In this document: positions 1-11,262 of the stretch, one piece after another | How positions within the stretch are numbered: position 1 is the stretch's first letter | Layout: every line of letters begins with the position of its first letter | Source of the DNA: Liolophura sinensis | Taxonomy: Eukaryota; Mollusca; Polyplacophora; Chitonida; Chitonidae | Assembly (NCBI RefSeq): GCF_032854445.1 | Contig: NC_088298.1 | Span: 6,933,504-6,997,503 of the forward strand | DNA: 64,000 nt | Direction of reading: 5' to 3' | Made by a program: the position numbers and the translations under genes | Notes under the pieces: model-generated | The model's input: only the letters and a program-made list of their open reading frames with translations | Told to the model about the DNA's origin: nothing | The model's database searches: none

Positions 1-793
1 TGAGACAAACAATAACCACAATGCGTACCTGACTGTCAATAAGAAGCTAAATGGCTTGAATGCGTTGTGTAGTACAAAAAGCGATAATACAATATTTACT
101 GTATTTTGAGTTCATATAAATATTTGTTCATTCATAATCAACTGAATCAATGCAATTTCTTGGCTACAACTAAATTTGCATTAACAGCGTCAACTATTGT
201 GCTCTATTCGTGGAAAATGCACACGCAAATGACTGTCTGTTGAGGCTTTTTTGTTTTCTCGCAAGGTTTTTTGCCTGAATTGTAATGACAAAGGAAAATC
301 AAAATATATTTTTTCCATACCAGTAGGTTTTTACCTGTGTTGGATCTGGTAAGAATGGAATACAGAATAGTAATTCCTTTCATTTCAGTTTTAAATGATG
401 GATTTTATGCATATGGTCCACTGAGTCGTTGAATGACCTGATTAGTTTAATTGAGTACGAAACGTGCACGAAATTTAGACTCCATTCTACGAAGACAATC
501 CGCAGGTTGTATGGCTGATTCGCGTTCTGAGTGCATGGCATTGTGTGGAATCGGTGAACTACCTACAGACCTTCATTATATGAGACAGTGAACACGTGAT
601 GAATTCTAAGGGGGCAACTTTCATAGAGGACACCATCTAGTAAACAAAGCAGACAGTTTAAAATGTATTTATTGTTTATGCTTTTATTTATTTATACTTT
701 TATATGATTTGTTAGCTTAATGCCATACTCACGATTTGTCCACATAACGCACGATGGCATATATTATTATTCACGAAGGGCAAGTGATCTTCA
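1..793. other. Unassigned AT-rich sequence
   Basis: No convincing exon, RNA gene or repeat is visible. Frames are short and broken on both strands. It ends at the left target-site duplication of the first SINE. Confidence 0.5.
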
Positions 794-808
794 ATTAACT
801 TTTAAGTG

Positions 809-1016
809 GTGCCTCCGTGGCCGAGGTAGTTAACATCCCAGGACGAGCCTTACCGATGAGGTCGCGACGGGTGGTCGTGGGTTTTCCCGTGGTCTGCTCG
901 GTTCCCCTCTTCACTCCCCCAACACCACCCCCACCGTAATGCTGGCTTGCCATCGTAAAAATGAAACATTCTTGAGTACGGTGTAAAACACCACTCAAAT
1001 AAATAAATGAATAAAA
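809..1016 (+). mobile_element. SINE family A, internally deleted copy
   Basis: A degraded tRNA-like head (GCCTCCGTGGCCGAGG) is followed by the family's GGTCGTGGGTTTTCCC block and the tail CTTGAGTACGGTGTAAAACACC with (AAAT)n. About 60 bp of the usual middle, including the B-box region, is missing. The copy is flanked by a 15-bp target-site duplication with one mismatch, ATTAACTTTTAAGTG (794-808) and ATTAACTTTAAAGTG (1017-1031). Confidence 0.85.
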
Positions 1017-1031
1017 ATTAACTTTAAAGTG

Positions 1032-2049
1032 CACAGAAGGAGCGTCGTCGTCAGTTTATTGTCACCAATGCCCTACAATCAGTGAGAGCGAAGTAATCTA
1101 CGAATTACCTACCACGTCGGTTTTTCAACCCAAACCTCGTGTGTTACAGCCATTAAAAAACAAGCATCTTTAATTGCTAGACCACGGCCCACTTCCCACA
1201 ACTTTTGCAAATGACTCCATCATGCAAAATTTCCCATAACACCAGCGGTACACCATAACGTCATCAAAAGATGCTGGCAATTTTCATAGATACCGCCATT
1301 ACATAAGAATAGTGGGCGACTTAAAACATTGCGCCCTACTTGTAATTAATATCAATATCTTGCAGAGATAGACATTTGTAACCGTAATGGACGTTTCGGG
1401 TCGATAATCCCAAGGCCAGTTCTCAAAACAACGTTTAAAAGAAACCATCAAAAAAATAAGAAAGGCTATAAAATACGAAACTGGGACGGAATCATGCAAA
1501 GAGAAGAAGGGAACATCTTCAATGATGATGGAAAAACGCAAGGAATATTATACGCGAGTGAATGAAATCGATATCCAAATCGTGTACCATAAGTTGATCA
1601 AAGTGTGTATCTCATATATCCAACACTGGCAATGTAATTCAAGACGATGAATATACATCCCCCAGCCTCGAGTTAAGCATCAAGTGACCCATTTCTTAAT
1701 CAGATTGCCAGAGAATTGACGCTCTAACCACATTTACCTACAAGAGATTTGCACACTTATCAAAACATTTTCAAATTGGCCAACTATTCGCCTATGCGAC
1801 CTGTCTCAAATGTCTCCATAAAGTGCTTTTCGGGCTAGCAGCTGGTGACATTAACTCCCTTCATAGATGGCTTTTCGGCATAAGTGGTGTAGAAATAAAA
1901 CTTCCATGGACAATATTGAGTGCTAAACGTGACAACTAAGACGTTCAGACCACAGTCACACTTTCAAGGGGGGGCATAGGAGTAAATAGATAAAAATCTG
2001 AATAAGTAAATTGTTTTCTATGGTGGGCCAGGCTAGAGTACTAAAACTG
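1032..2049. other. Unassigned sequence
   Basis: I see no repeat of the families described here and no splice-supported frame. The 80-codon minus frame at 1299-1541 has no supporting signals. Confidence 0.4.
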
Positions 2050-2167
2050 AAATGTTCCCGAGGGCTCTTCCCGGTTTCCGGCAAACATAATGCTGTTCGC
2101 CGTCGTATAAGTGAAATATTCTTGACTTCGGAGTAAAGCACGAATGAAATAAATAAATAAATAAATG
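2050..2167 (+). mobile_element. SINE family A, 3' half
   Basis: It begins near the CCCGAGGGCTCTTCCCGG block and continues through GTCGTATAAGTGAAATATTC into an AAATAAATAAAT tail. The head is missing, as is usual for 5'-truncated retroposition. Confidence 0.8.
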
Positions 2168-2232
2168 ACAATGTTGCCACCCTGATCATTAAAACTGAAA
2201 TGCTATATATAACTGCAATAATGCTAAATATC

Positions 2233-2352
2233 GGGCTATACGTGGGAAGGCCTGACAGCAACATGCGGATGGTCGTGGATTTCTACCGGGCTCTGCCCGA
2301 TTTCGTCTCACCATAATGCTAGCCGCCGTGAAATACCAACCAATAAAATAAA
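2233..2352 (+). mobile_element. SINE family A, 5'-truncated, tail partly deleted
   Basis: It starts at the TACGTGGGAAGG block, carries the GCGGATGGTCGTGG and CACCATAATGCT blocks, then jumps to an AATAAAATAAATAAAT tail, skipping the usual TATAAGTGAAATATTC core. TAAATATC at both ends (2225-2232 and 2353-2360) may be a short target-site duplication. Confidence 0.75.
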
Positions 2353-2391
2353 TAAATATCATATTTTTTATTTCATATATTTCTTCGGTTA

Positions 2392-2455
2392 TTTGGTGGT
2401 TTGTGTGGAACGTTGTTTTTGGAAATTGGTCTTGCGAATATTGACATGAAACTAA
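2392..2455 (+). repeat. Dispersed repeat family R3, fragment
   Basis: It matches the recurring phrase GTTTGTG..AACGTTGTTTT..GAA.TGG.CTTGCGA.TATTGA, also seen near 5.65, 17.0, 22.4 and 47.7 kb. No tRNA-like head is visible. The class of element is unknown. Confidence 0.6.
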
Positions 2456-3008
2456 ACATTGTCATGCATAAGGACTGTTATATGAACGGCTAATACGACT
2501 CCTGGCGGGTGTCCAGAGAAAAGTGGTGATTCATTCCATACAAGCCTGGTGTTTCCTTACACAGCAAAAACTGACCAACGTGTCTTAATTGAACAATTCT
2601 GGAGTGCGGCGTTAAATGCCACCATATGCATAAATATATAAACGCGTTATACACAATAATCAAGTAAATCCACAGGCACGGCTATAAAGTCTGCACATTG
2701 ACTTTCGGATCATTGGAAAACTGGCTGGTTGGGTTTTCATAACTCATCTAAAGTGTACATATTGATCAATAAGAGGTAGAATATCGCCAAATACATTCGA
2801 TAGAATAGGGAGAGAGATAGAATACCGGTGTCTGTCATACGCCTCGTAAATCTGAGTTTAGTACGTGAGAATGACGACTATAGAAATCCAGGCCATTCCT
2901 TTAATGTGACCAATTTATCTGAATGATACCCCTTGGGCCCGACATCACTGTTTGCTGGGCCATCTGCCATAGCACTGACCTCTGTGAATATAGGCGTCAA
3001 AACACTTT

Positions 3009-3290
3009 ATTCGCATTCCAGCCGTGAACCAAAACAGGCATTTGCATTCCAGACGTCAACCAACACAGGCATTCGCATTCCAGCCGTTAACCAAAAGGAC
3101 GTTCGCATTCAAGCCGTCAACCAAAACAGATATTCGCATGCCAGCCGTTAACCAAAAGGACGTTCGCATTCCAGCCGTCAACCAAAACAGATATTCGCAT
3201 TCCAGCCGTCAACCAGAACAGACATTTGCATTCCAGCCGTCAACCAAAACAGACATTCGCATTCCAGCAGTCAACCAAAACAGACATTAC
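3009..3290. repeat. Minisatellite, 30-31 bp unit, about 9 copies
   Basis: The unit reads approximately CCAGCCGTCAACCAAAACAG followed by ATATTCGCATT. Unit length alternates between 30 and 31 bp, so a reading frame stays open through 30-bp units and shifts at 31-bp ones. The overlapping frames of 72 and 102 codons here (repeating AFQPSTKTD-like peptides) are by-products of the array. Confidence 0.9.
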
Positions 3291-4217
3291 GTACCAATAA
3301 GCGCAAGGCCATTTCCCAAAGCGACTCTTTAACGCACACCACCAAAGAACTAATAAAGTATATACGTACGAAATTACTATGGAATAAGAGACAAGCAGTC
3401 AACAGGTTTCAGTGACGTTAAAAAGACGCAAGGCATGTTCTAGATGAATGAATCAAATAGGTATTCAAATCACGTACCCTGCAAGTATGTAAGTTTTCGA
3501 TAATCAAAATATATATCTCAACAGCGCTTTAATTACAGCAATATCCAACGTGGCGATCTAGCTCGTAATGATGAACGTAATCCCTAGCAATGCAGGGTTA
3601 GGCGGAATTAGCAGCTTTGCACAGTTATCAAGCATTATGAGTTCAACAGATTCTGGATGCTCCGTCCATATTTACATACGAGAGAATTATACTCATTGTA
3701 AACCTGTAGACTTCATGCATGTGACAAATCGATATAAAATTTGACAAAGGCCCCTTTAACAAGGCCATCAGTAGTAAGAAGTTTTGGATTTGCACGCTAT
3801 TCTGATGTACAGTGTATAAAAGAGGGTATTTGAATATTTCATAGTTAATAAATTTCAAGTAATATTCCCGCATTTTTTAAAACTGATTCTGCTTAAAACT
3901 TGGTGCTAGGGGTCATGTGATTTGCTACTTCTTAAGCATTTACATGAACAGTTAGAATAAAAACCCTTTCGCTGAGGTAAATACACCAGAGGCTGCATTT
4001 CACAGGCTACGTGTGACTATTGTCACTCTGCCTTCGCTGCTCTCAACATACATGTGTATGACATGTATTCCCTGGAGCGTACATGTGGTACACGCCAACA
4101 GCTACACCATTAACTGGTTTCTGGTTTGGAGTTGTTTTTACGGAAGTACCTAATTTGACCGTTTATATTTCAGCGATATACTTCAGTGAAATTGCTTAAC
4201 TTTTTCATTTTCTGTAG
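3291..4217. other. Mostly unassigned, with one R4 repeat
   Basis: The only recognisable element is an inverted copy of repeat family R4 at about 3915-3985. The rest shows no supported exon. The stretch ends in a pyrimidine-rich acceptor-like tract just before 4218. Confidence 0.4.
3915..3985 (-). repeat. Dispersed repeat family R4 copy
   Basis: Read on the minus strand it gives TTTACCTCAGCG..GGGTTTTTATTCTAACTG and TTCATGTAAATGCTTAAG..GTAGCAAAT, matching copies near 10.5, 10.9, 19.45, 50.5 and 54.8 kb. Confidence 0.7.
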
Positions 4218-4703
4218 ATGACAAGTTCAATAAACCGTCACAAGAAACCAGACAGTCTGAGACCGAGCCTATCTGTAAACAGCTTCCTCTCTTTCGCCCA
4301 CGTCTTTCCTCAACAAGCTGTCCGAGTAAACTCTAAATCTTGGTTTTTCGTGCAAGGAAACGATACGTTCTGCTGTCATTTGGACCGTTTGTATAGGTCG
4401 TCCTCGATTCTCCCTTTATCGCACTGTGAGTCTGTTATCAAACTGCTACATTCAATTGGCCGTGTATGTAACAATGTAACATGGGCAAGGCTATACAAAG
4501 AAATTTTCGATTTATATAACAACTTGAAATATGAATTAAACGTTCATTTCTGTACCATGCTCGTTAAGATCAGAAAACCACTGTCAGACATATCGACATG
4601 CGATGCCCTGACCATATTGCTGCTTATTTCATCGAGGTTATGTTTTGTCAAACATCGACTCCATGGCACGAAGACGTTGCTATTCACACACTTCACAGCT
4701 TAG
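4218..4703 (+). CDS. Unrecognised 161-codon frame behind a splice-acceptor-like site
   Basis: This is the longest frame outside obvious simple repeats. It starts with ATG immediately after TTTTTCATTTTCTGTAG, a good 3' splice-site context, so it could equally be an internal or terminal exon. The predicted protein begins MTSSINRHKKPDSLRPSLSV, has scattered Cys and a hydrophobic stretch near the end (ALTILLLISSRLCFV), and ends in FTHFTA before TAG. I recognise no domain. There is no close AATAAA after the stop. A frame of this length can occur by chance in 64 kb of such DNA, so the call is weak. Confidence 0.2.
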   Translation: MTSSINRHKKPDSLRPSLSVNSFLSFAHVFPQQAVRVNSKSWFFVQGNDTFCCHLDRLYRSSSILPLSHCESVIKLLHSIGRVCNNVTWARLYKEIFDLYNNLKYELNVHFCTMLVKIRKPLSDISTCDALTILLLISSRLCFVKHRLHGTKTLLFTHFTA

Positions 4704-5639
4704 CAATGTTGCACATATCTTGTGTGAGCACCGTGTTTATCGCCCACCACATCAGACTTGCTATAAAGTTCTGACAACAACACAAGCATGTTTTTCAGTA
4801 ATATAGCTCTAGGTAGAAAAGGCGTAGACCAGTTACAATGCATAACTCCCAACCAGGTGTAGACTCAATACATTTTCATTGGACAGTGAATTTGTATATT
4901 TTTCGGTTTTCACTGTTCGTGGGACATTAAAGCTATGAAAAGGACTTAACCTGAAGCATGTGATCATTCATCAACTGCTATCGTCGCTAATTTAACCCTA
5001 GTTCCATACTCCATGCTGATTTCCGTTGTATTACCCGTACGTATAGTATCATTACAAACCAGTAGACCCTAAGGGGGGCGAGGCGTCAGGTCAAGTCAGG
5101 TGTGTTTTTGTTTTGTTTCGTTTTTTTTTTTAACAACAAAACCATTTGTGCAAACTACGAGTCTTATCACTGTTTATACACTATTCTCCGTAGTGAAGTA
5201 TTTTTGTGTATCGTAGCTTCCTCCTTTCTCGGTTCCTTGAGTATCTGACAACTATCAACTTTTTCCAAGTAATTTTTGGAATGGACACAAAATTTCTATG
5301 TCCAATGAGTATAATTCTCTTGTAAGTTAATATGGACAGAGTGTACAGAAAATCTGGCACTCTACTTCATGATTATGTCTAATTCCGCTTAACCCAAGGC
5401 TAGAGGCTTTGTATATTTATACTATTCAATTGGATCGCCACATTGAATAAATGAACAGTTGCAATCAAATTGCAACTAAGATACATATTTATATTCTAAT
5501 ATGGTACATGGCTTGAACACTGGTTTCACTCAGCCGCCCAGAACATAAAACGCGGCTTTCCCGCGTCATTGAAACTGTTGACGCCTTCTCTTTGTATGAT
5601 TCCATCCTATTTTCTTACTTTATATACTTTTTTAGTTCT
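4704..5639. other. Unassigned sequence
   Basis: No repeat family or supported exon is seen apart from short T runs near 5120. Confidence 0.4.
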
Positions 5640-5760
5640 TTGGTAATTTGTGTCAAACGACTTTTTGGAAGTTGGCCTCGCGATTATTGACCCCGGAACG
5701 TCCTTATTGGTTGACGGCTGGTATACGAGTGGCTGTTTCGACGTATAGATTTCTAGCTTT
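5640..5760 (+). repeat. Dispersed repeat family R3 copy
   Basis: It carries the family phrases TTGGAAGTTGGCCTCGCGA, ATTATTGACC, GGAACGTCC, TTGGTTGACGGCTGGTATAC and GACGTATAGATTTCTAG. It is one of the longest copies and shares its 3' part with the copy near 17.0 kb. Confidence 0.75.
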
Positions 5761-6054
5761 GTATCCTCATTGGGTTTCTCTGCCAATCTTATCTGCAGCG
5801 TCTGTTCGTCGCATCTACAATCGAGCGTGGATCCTGCCGTCACAAAAACAATTCAACATCAGCTCGCACAGAGCAGGCAGTTGACAGTTCAATTAAACGC
5901 CTACATTCTGACCTTTGCTATTGGTTGTCGATTATTGGACACTAAACCATAAAGGGGAATTACGTGTAGATAAGCATCTAGCTGCAGAATTGAAACGTCT
6001 CCATTCGCTCTCGACTTAGTGAGATAGTCGTTGTCAGTTTACGTGAGCAGTCTA

Positions 6055-6395
6055 CAACAGTCTTGCATATGCTGGTCTGTGTTACATATGGCTTTTCCTT
6101 CAGAGCATTGTATAGGATTCTTTTGGGGGTCTTTGGACATGGTATTGTTTCTGCTGATATATGGATATATAGATTGCATATGATAATATATAATATAGAC
6201 GAAACATCGTCTTGCATCTGTTGATATATTACATTTGCACCTTCTTTATGACAATGCTAGGTTCTTTTGGGAAGCTATAACATTGTCTTGCATATGCTGA
6301 TATATATTACATTTGGACCTTCTTTATGGCAATGCAAGGTTCTTCGTAAGGCATAACATTGTCTTGCATATGCTGATACATTGCATGTGAGCATT
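6055..6395. repeat. Imperfect tandem repeat, about 75-85 bp unit, about 4 copies
   Basis: Repeated phrases are GTCTTGCATATGCTGATAT, TTACATTTG.ACCTTCTTTATG, CAATGC.AGGTTCTT and ATAACATT. The last two units are the most alike; the first is diverged and partly rearranged. Confidence 0.7.
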
Positions 6396-6694
6396 TCATT
6401 AAAACTGCTGTGCGTTTGTAAGCATGATTGGATATATTTAAAATTTTTTACTTCACTCTTCTTTAAGAACTACAGTGAAATCATTTGAAAACACATCGTC
6501 TGGCAAGAACTCATATATGCATCGCTTCTATTTTGATTGAGTGAGTGACTGCTTAGGGTTAACGTCATATTTAACAATTTTTCAGTCATATGACGACAAT
6601 GTAATCCATGTAACGTGACTCCTTTTTGCAGGACGGATTTCCAACAATCTTTTATCTAGTGCAGCTTCAATGAGGTGCCTTACAGAAAGTTAAG

Positions 6695-6875
6695 TAAGCC
6701 GCCCCGCCCGAACCGTTATACTGGTAAGGGTAAACCAGTCGTTGCACTATCCCCTTAATGCTGAACGACAAGCGAGGAAGATTCAACTTCGTCTTGTAAG
6801 GTGTTAGGTGTGACTCGACCCTGGATCTACCACTCCCGAAGCGGACGCTTTACAAACTGTGCTATCGGGGCCGGT
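6695..6875 (-). mobile_element. SINE family C, head-containing fragment
   Basis: On the minus strand a tRNA-like head reads CCCCGATAGCACAGTTTGTA, then AGCGTCCGCTTCGGG and the B-box-like GGTAGATCCAGGG. Family phrases follow: GTCGAGTCACACCTAA, TTCCTCGCTTG and GGGGATAGTGCAACGACTG. Close relatives lie near 42.9 and 45.6 kb. Confidence 0.75.
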
Positions 6876-7734
6876 ATGTTTTGACTGAAGAGAGTTACTT
6901 AAAATAGTATATCTCTTTGTGATCTTAAGAACTTTGTTTTGCATACATATAGCTATTCCAAAGGACTACGCTCAGCTACCCTCTCAGAACGGCTTTTGTT
7001 TTGTTTGTTTTTTTTTTGGGGGGGGGGGGTGCAGTTTTATCTTGAAATGTTGAGTTGGACAAAATTCATGAAAGAAACTAGCAATCAAACATGAAATAAG
7101 AAGTAAACGTTTTAATCGCCGACTTTTACTATGTTATTTCTCAGCGGGTAATGTTTAGTTTTGGGGGCATTAAAGAAGAAATAATTTGTTTTAAAAACTG
7201 TCAATTATTTGGAATTATTTCTTTTAAGTATCACTGTGTAGGTCGGTCAAAGGAAGATTAAGCCCTCCTGAAAAATTTTGGGGGTCATAAAGCAGGCCAA
7301 TGTTATTACAAATTAAGTTTTTTCCCTTTAATTATGGTTCTACTTTCATTCAATCTCATGATGAACTTTTCACGTAATTCGCTTTGCTTTTCATTTCATA
7401 AAGTTGTTTGCTGGAAAAAGCTTTGCACACTCCCAAGAAAAGAAATGGACAGGTGTAAAGTTTCACACTGCGGTGCTATACATGTACAACGAACTATGCT
7501 GTGAGTTTGAATCCAGGTTCTTCCGGATTGATTTGGTCGGAATTTCAAGGGGTTTAGTCCGATTTACTTCACCCATAAATCTCACAACAGTAGTATTACA
7601 TCAATCAAATAGGCAATACGTAAGTATATGTAAAATGTCAGTTTCCTTACAAACAGCACATACTTTCATCATTATCTGTTGAGATAAAGAACAACAATTC
7701 GAAGACATTAACAATACATGTTAAACATCAACGC
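6876..7734. other. Unassigned sequence with a poly-T/poly-G run
   Basis: A run of T followed directly by a G run (about 7007-7030) is the only notable simple repeat. No supported exon is seen. Confidence 0.4.
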
Positions 7735-7745
7735 AAATGGTTAAT

Positions 7746-8036
7746 TTATTTATTTATTTAATCGATGTTTTACGCCCTGCTCAAGAATATTTTACTTATA
7801 CGACGGCGGTCAGCATTATTGTGGCAAGAAACAAGGAAGAGACCGAGTGAAACCCACGACCATCCGGAGGTTGCTGGAAGAGTTTCCCACGTGCGGCAGG
7901 AGAGGAAGACGGCCTGCGCTGGACTTGAACTCTCAGTGACCGCACTCGTGAGAGGCTCCTGGGTCAATGTGCCGCGCCGGTGCACTAACTCCCCCTGCGT
8001 CAGAGCCCGATCCCCCTCCCCTCCTCCCACACCCGT
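7746..8036 (-). mobile_element. SINE family A, near full length, diverged
   Basis: It is reversed, with an (ATTT)n tail at the left. TTTTACGCCCTGCTCAAGAA, TATACGACGGCGGTCAGCAT, the GACCATCCGGAGG block and GGACTTGAACTCTCAGTGAC are all present. The head is diverged. It is flanked by AAATGGTTAAT (7735-7745) and AAATGATTAAT (8037-8047), a target-site duplication with one mismatch. Confidence 0.88.
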
Positions 8037-8259
8037 AAATGATTAATACTGTGCAAGTTAAATGTCATAATTCGAATACAAATATATATTTATTTTTATT
8101 TCGAGAGAACATTGGCCAGACATACATTTATTTTTAGCACGTTGTACTGCCAATTTATTATTTATTTATTTGATTGCCGTTCAATGCAATACTCAGGAAT
8201 AAATAGGGGTCAGTTTTGTGGGTGCGTTTCGTTAGTTAGAATTTAATTCTTTCGTTAGG

Positions 8260-8519
8260 GGGCCTCCGTGGCTCAGTTGGTTAGCGCGCTAGCGCAGCTT
8301 AATGACCCAGGAGTCTCTCACCAATGCGGTCGCTGTGAGTTCAAGTCCAGTTCCTGCTGGCTTCCTCTCCGGCCGTACGTGGGAAGGTCTGCCAGCAACC
8401 CTGCGGATGGTCGTGGGTTTCCCCCGGGCTGTGCCCGGTTTCCACCCACCATAATGCTGCCCGCCGTCGTATAAGTGAAATATTCTTGAGTACGGCGTAA
8501 AACACCAATCAAATAAATA
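8260..8519 (+). mobile_element. SINE family A, full-length copy
   Basis: The head GGCCTCCGTGGCTCAGTTGG contains an A box (TGGCTCAGTTGG), with a B box at GAGTTCAAGTCC. The body includes CGTACGTGGGAAGG and CCCCCGGGCTGTGCCCGG. The tail is CTTGAGTACGGCGTAAAACA with (AAAT)n. Flanks AATTCTTTCGT (8245-8255) and AATTCTTTTGT (8520-8530) form a target-site duplication with one mismatch. A partner LINE, not visible here, would supply reverse transcriptase. Confidence 0.95.
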
Positions 8520-8530
8520 AATTCTTTTGT

Positions 8531-10470
8531 CGTACACATTTTTATAGTGATTGGTGTTTTCGATATGCTTAAAATCTTTAACTTTTGTGACGGATGTCAC
8601 TTTAGAGAGTAAGAAGCTCTGGGGAAACTCACCAAACTATTCTCCAATTTATTTTACAAAACAAAACAAAACCTTTTAACATGCAATGAAATGATTTGAA
8701 ATTAAAATAAACGAATTCAACCCAGGCGTTAAAATCTTTGGAAAATGTTACCACAACAATGCTTAGGTCCATCCAGAGATTTACACTTAACAAACCTTCA
8801 CACTTGTAAATTTTGGCTAAACACAATGCCTTTAATGGAAAATTCTTCATCAAATTACGGAGTTATTTAGCAAAATTATATGCGACGTGTTCTTTCCAGA
8901 AAGTAGGGAATATGTTTTTCATCATCGCTTAAGGCGAAATCCATTTTCACTGTACAATCGGCCATATTATGCTCCTTTTTGGATTAAACCACATGCAAAC
9001 TGATTTCCTAATGCTCTACGTTGCTAAGCAAACAGTACACAACACAGTTGAAATAAGGTTTCGAAATAATGCCTTTTTATATAGAAAGGCACTTAGTTTG
9101 TATCTTTTTTTGCTGAGAGACAATCTCAGTAGTATGACATTAGGGCGAGTATAAATCTCTTTTCACAGTCTTTGTGTTCATGAAGATTGGAAGAGAACCG
9201 CCATCTCGTTTGGACAGCGGTTAGATCAAGGTCTTGATATAGCTATTGTACCAGGGGAAGAGAAACAAACCGACTTAATAGTGGGCGTGTTTGGTGATAC
9301 CTATCATCTTCTTCTTCAAAAGCGGGTCAGTGACTGCGGTGTTGACTCCGGCCCGTATTGAGCCGGCAATACCCACTACACCGACGGGGCACTTCCAGAT
9401 ATGAGTCGTTATTGGGTATGCACTCGTCCCTATAAAACGGAGGGAGAATTGTCACCGGAAACGAAGCGGCATTGCGAAAGGCGTGTTTGCAAAGGACACT
9501 TTCATCCCCCGATGGCGTCCTTGACGAGGGGCGTTGCAAAGGGAAAAGTCCACTCCAATCAATATAATGCATTAAGGGAGAATATGTAAAAATATTTAAG
9601 GGGCTGTTTTCAATCAATGTGAACATGCCAGGATTCAGCCGCCCGACGAGTGTTTTGTTGTCCACCAGTTCCCGAAACAAGGCATTTTGCTCCAATTCTT
9701 TTCTTCAAATGAGCTGTCTACTTACAAAAATAAAATGACTGTTTTTTATTTTACCCCATCCCAAAGTTAACGAACCTTTGCACGGGGTGTGGTTTTACGT
9801 TAAGGTCACTCCAGAATATTTTTCGCACAATCCTCATAGTTTCACTTTACACACCCTTGTGTGTTCCGCTTTCGAATGAGTGTTGACTTTAGAAACATGA
9901 TTACGGATGGTATAATCATGTTCTCCAAACATTATACCGGAGTGGCGTTGTTGTATACCAAGTTATTTCCGGCGGCCAACCCCCGCAGTTAATATGCCAA
10001 AGTGATGTTGATTGAGAAAGTAATCTATGCTAATAGGTGAACAGGAACAAGTCTAAGCACCTGAAGAGCGACAAACCTATTGGACTGTACCCCGGATATG
10101 AAATTGTCACGTGGTCCGATTAACTGCGATATTGGTTCATTGATTTGAAGTCAAAAGGAGATTTTTGGTTTTGTCAGTGCGTTGGTTCACTTACTGACTG
10201 ACAGAGTTGTAGACTGACTGACCGACTGACCAACAGAGCACTTAACTAACTGGCACGAAGAGTACACAATTTACCATTTAACCCTTGGAACATCAGACTC
10301 ATTGTCCTGGCAAATGACTGTATACTGCCCATCGCCGTCAGCATGAGTGACCATATACCAGTCATGATAAACTGACTCGTTTCTCTGTTAGTCACATAGG
10401 CCTAATAAGTCTTACAAGATAATAAGACTTACAGAATACAGGACAAAACTAGAGCAGCGACCAAAGCTTG
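8531..10470. other. Unassigned; one long minus frame without support
   Basis: A 122-codon minus frame (9327-9695) starts at TTG and has no recognisable domain or splice context, so I do not call it. Short GACTGACTGACC-type runs occur near 10200. No repeat family is recognised. Confidence 0.35.
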
Positions 10471-10473
10471 ATT

Positions 10474-10585
10474 GTTGGCAAATTGTAACACGTAGCCAGT
10501 GAAACACGGCCTCTTATCAATTTACCTTTGCTAGGACTTTATTCTGTGTATGTAAATGCTTCAGCAGTAGCAAATTGCAAATGAC
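10474..10585 (+). repeat. Dispersed repeat family R4 copy
   Basis: It contains GTTGGCAAATTGTAACACGT, AGCCAGTGAAAC, GGCCTCTTATCAATTTACC, TTTATTCTGTGTATGTAAAT and AGCAGTAGCAAATT, matching the family consensus over about 110 bp. Confidence 0.75.
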
Positions 10586-10854
10586 TGATTGATTTGGAGT
10601 AGTCAGATCACATGATTGATTGATTTAGAGTAGTCCGATACCAATTATGGCCGTATTTTTCGGCGACCTAGAATTTTTTCATGGGTTACCAGTTTGAAAT
10701 TTGCCTTGGATGTCATGCCAAGAATAAGCTGTTTTCCTTGCTGACAGCTTTACTCTTAGGCCTTACTTGCTTTATTTAATATTTATTTAATGTTACATAT
10801 CCCCTTGGGAAGTGGTGTGCAGTTTTAAGTTGTTTTTGCAATATACCTTGCGGT

Positions 10855-10960
10855 TGTAACCCCCTTTTCAGGTTCTTGTCAGTTTACCTCAGTTAAAAGT
10901 TTTGTTCCAGCTGTTCATGTACATGCTTTACTAGTAGAATATTACACATGACTGATTGAC
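10855..10960 (+). repeat. Dispersed repeat family R4 copy
   Basis: It contains TTCTTGTCAGTTTACCTCAG, TTTTGTTCCAGCTGTTCATG and ATTACACATGACTGATTGAC. It lies 270 bp after another copy in the same orientation, and both run into ATGACTGATTGA. Confidence 0.75.
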
Positions 10961-11262
10961 TTATGGGATGTCAGATACCAGTCATGGCCGTCTGACTTAG
11001 AGTCGAGTATCATTCATTTTGAACATCTGACTCATTGGCGGTATTGTCATGACCGCTTGACTTTATCATTCATCACTTACTGTCTGTATAGACTCATTAC
11101 ATGACTCATTGGCGGCATGAAACATTTGGCGCGGTGTCTACCTTTGTATCAGTAACCAATCGTCACACATTCGTCATTTTAGTTTGAATTCATCCGCTTT
11201 AGTTTTCCTTTAGGCACGCCTAGCTTACTACCACATGATTTAACGGCTTTCTTCGTCTAGAG

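Noticed and set aside
8260-8345. tRNA gene
   Set aside because: The A and B boxes belong to a SINE head that continues into the family A body and tail; the same head recurs many times.
9327-9695. 122-codon minus frame
   Set aside because: It starts at TTG, has no recognisable motif and no splice-site support.
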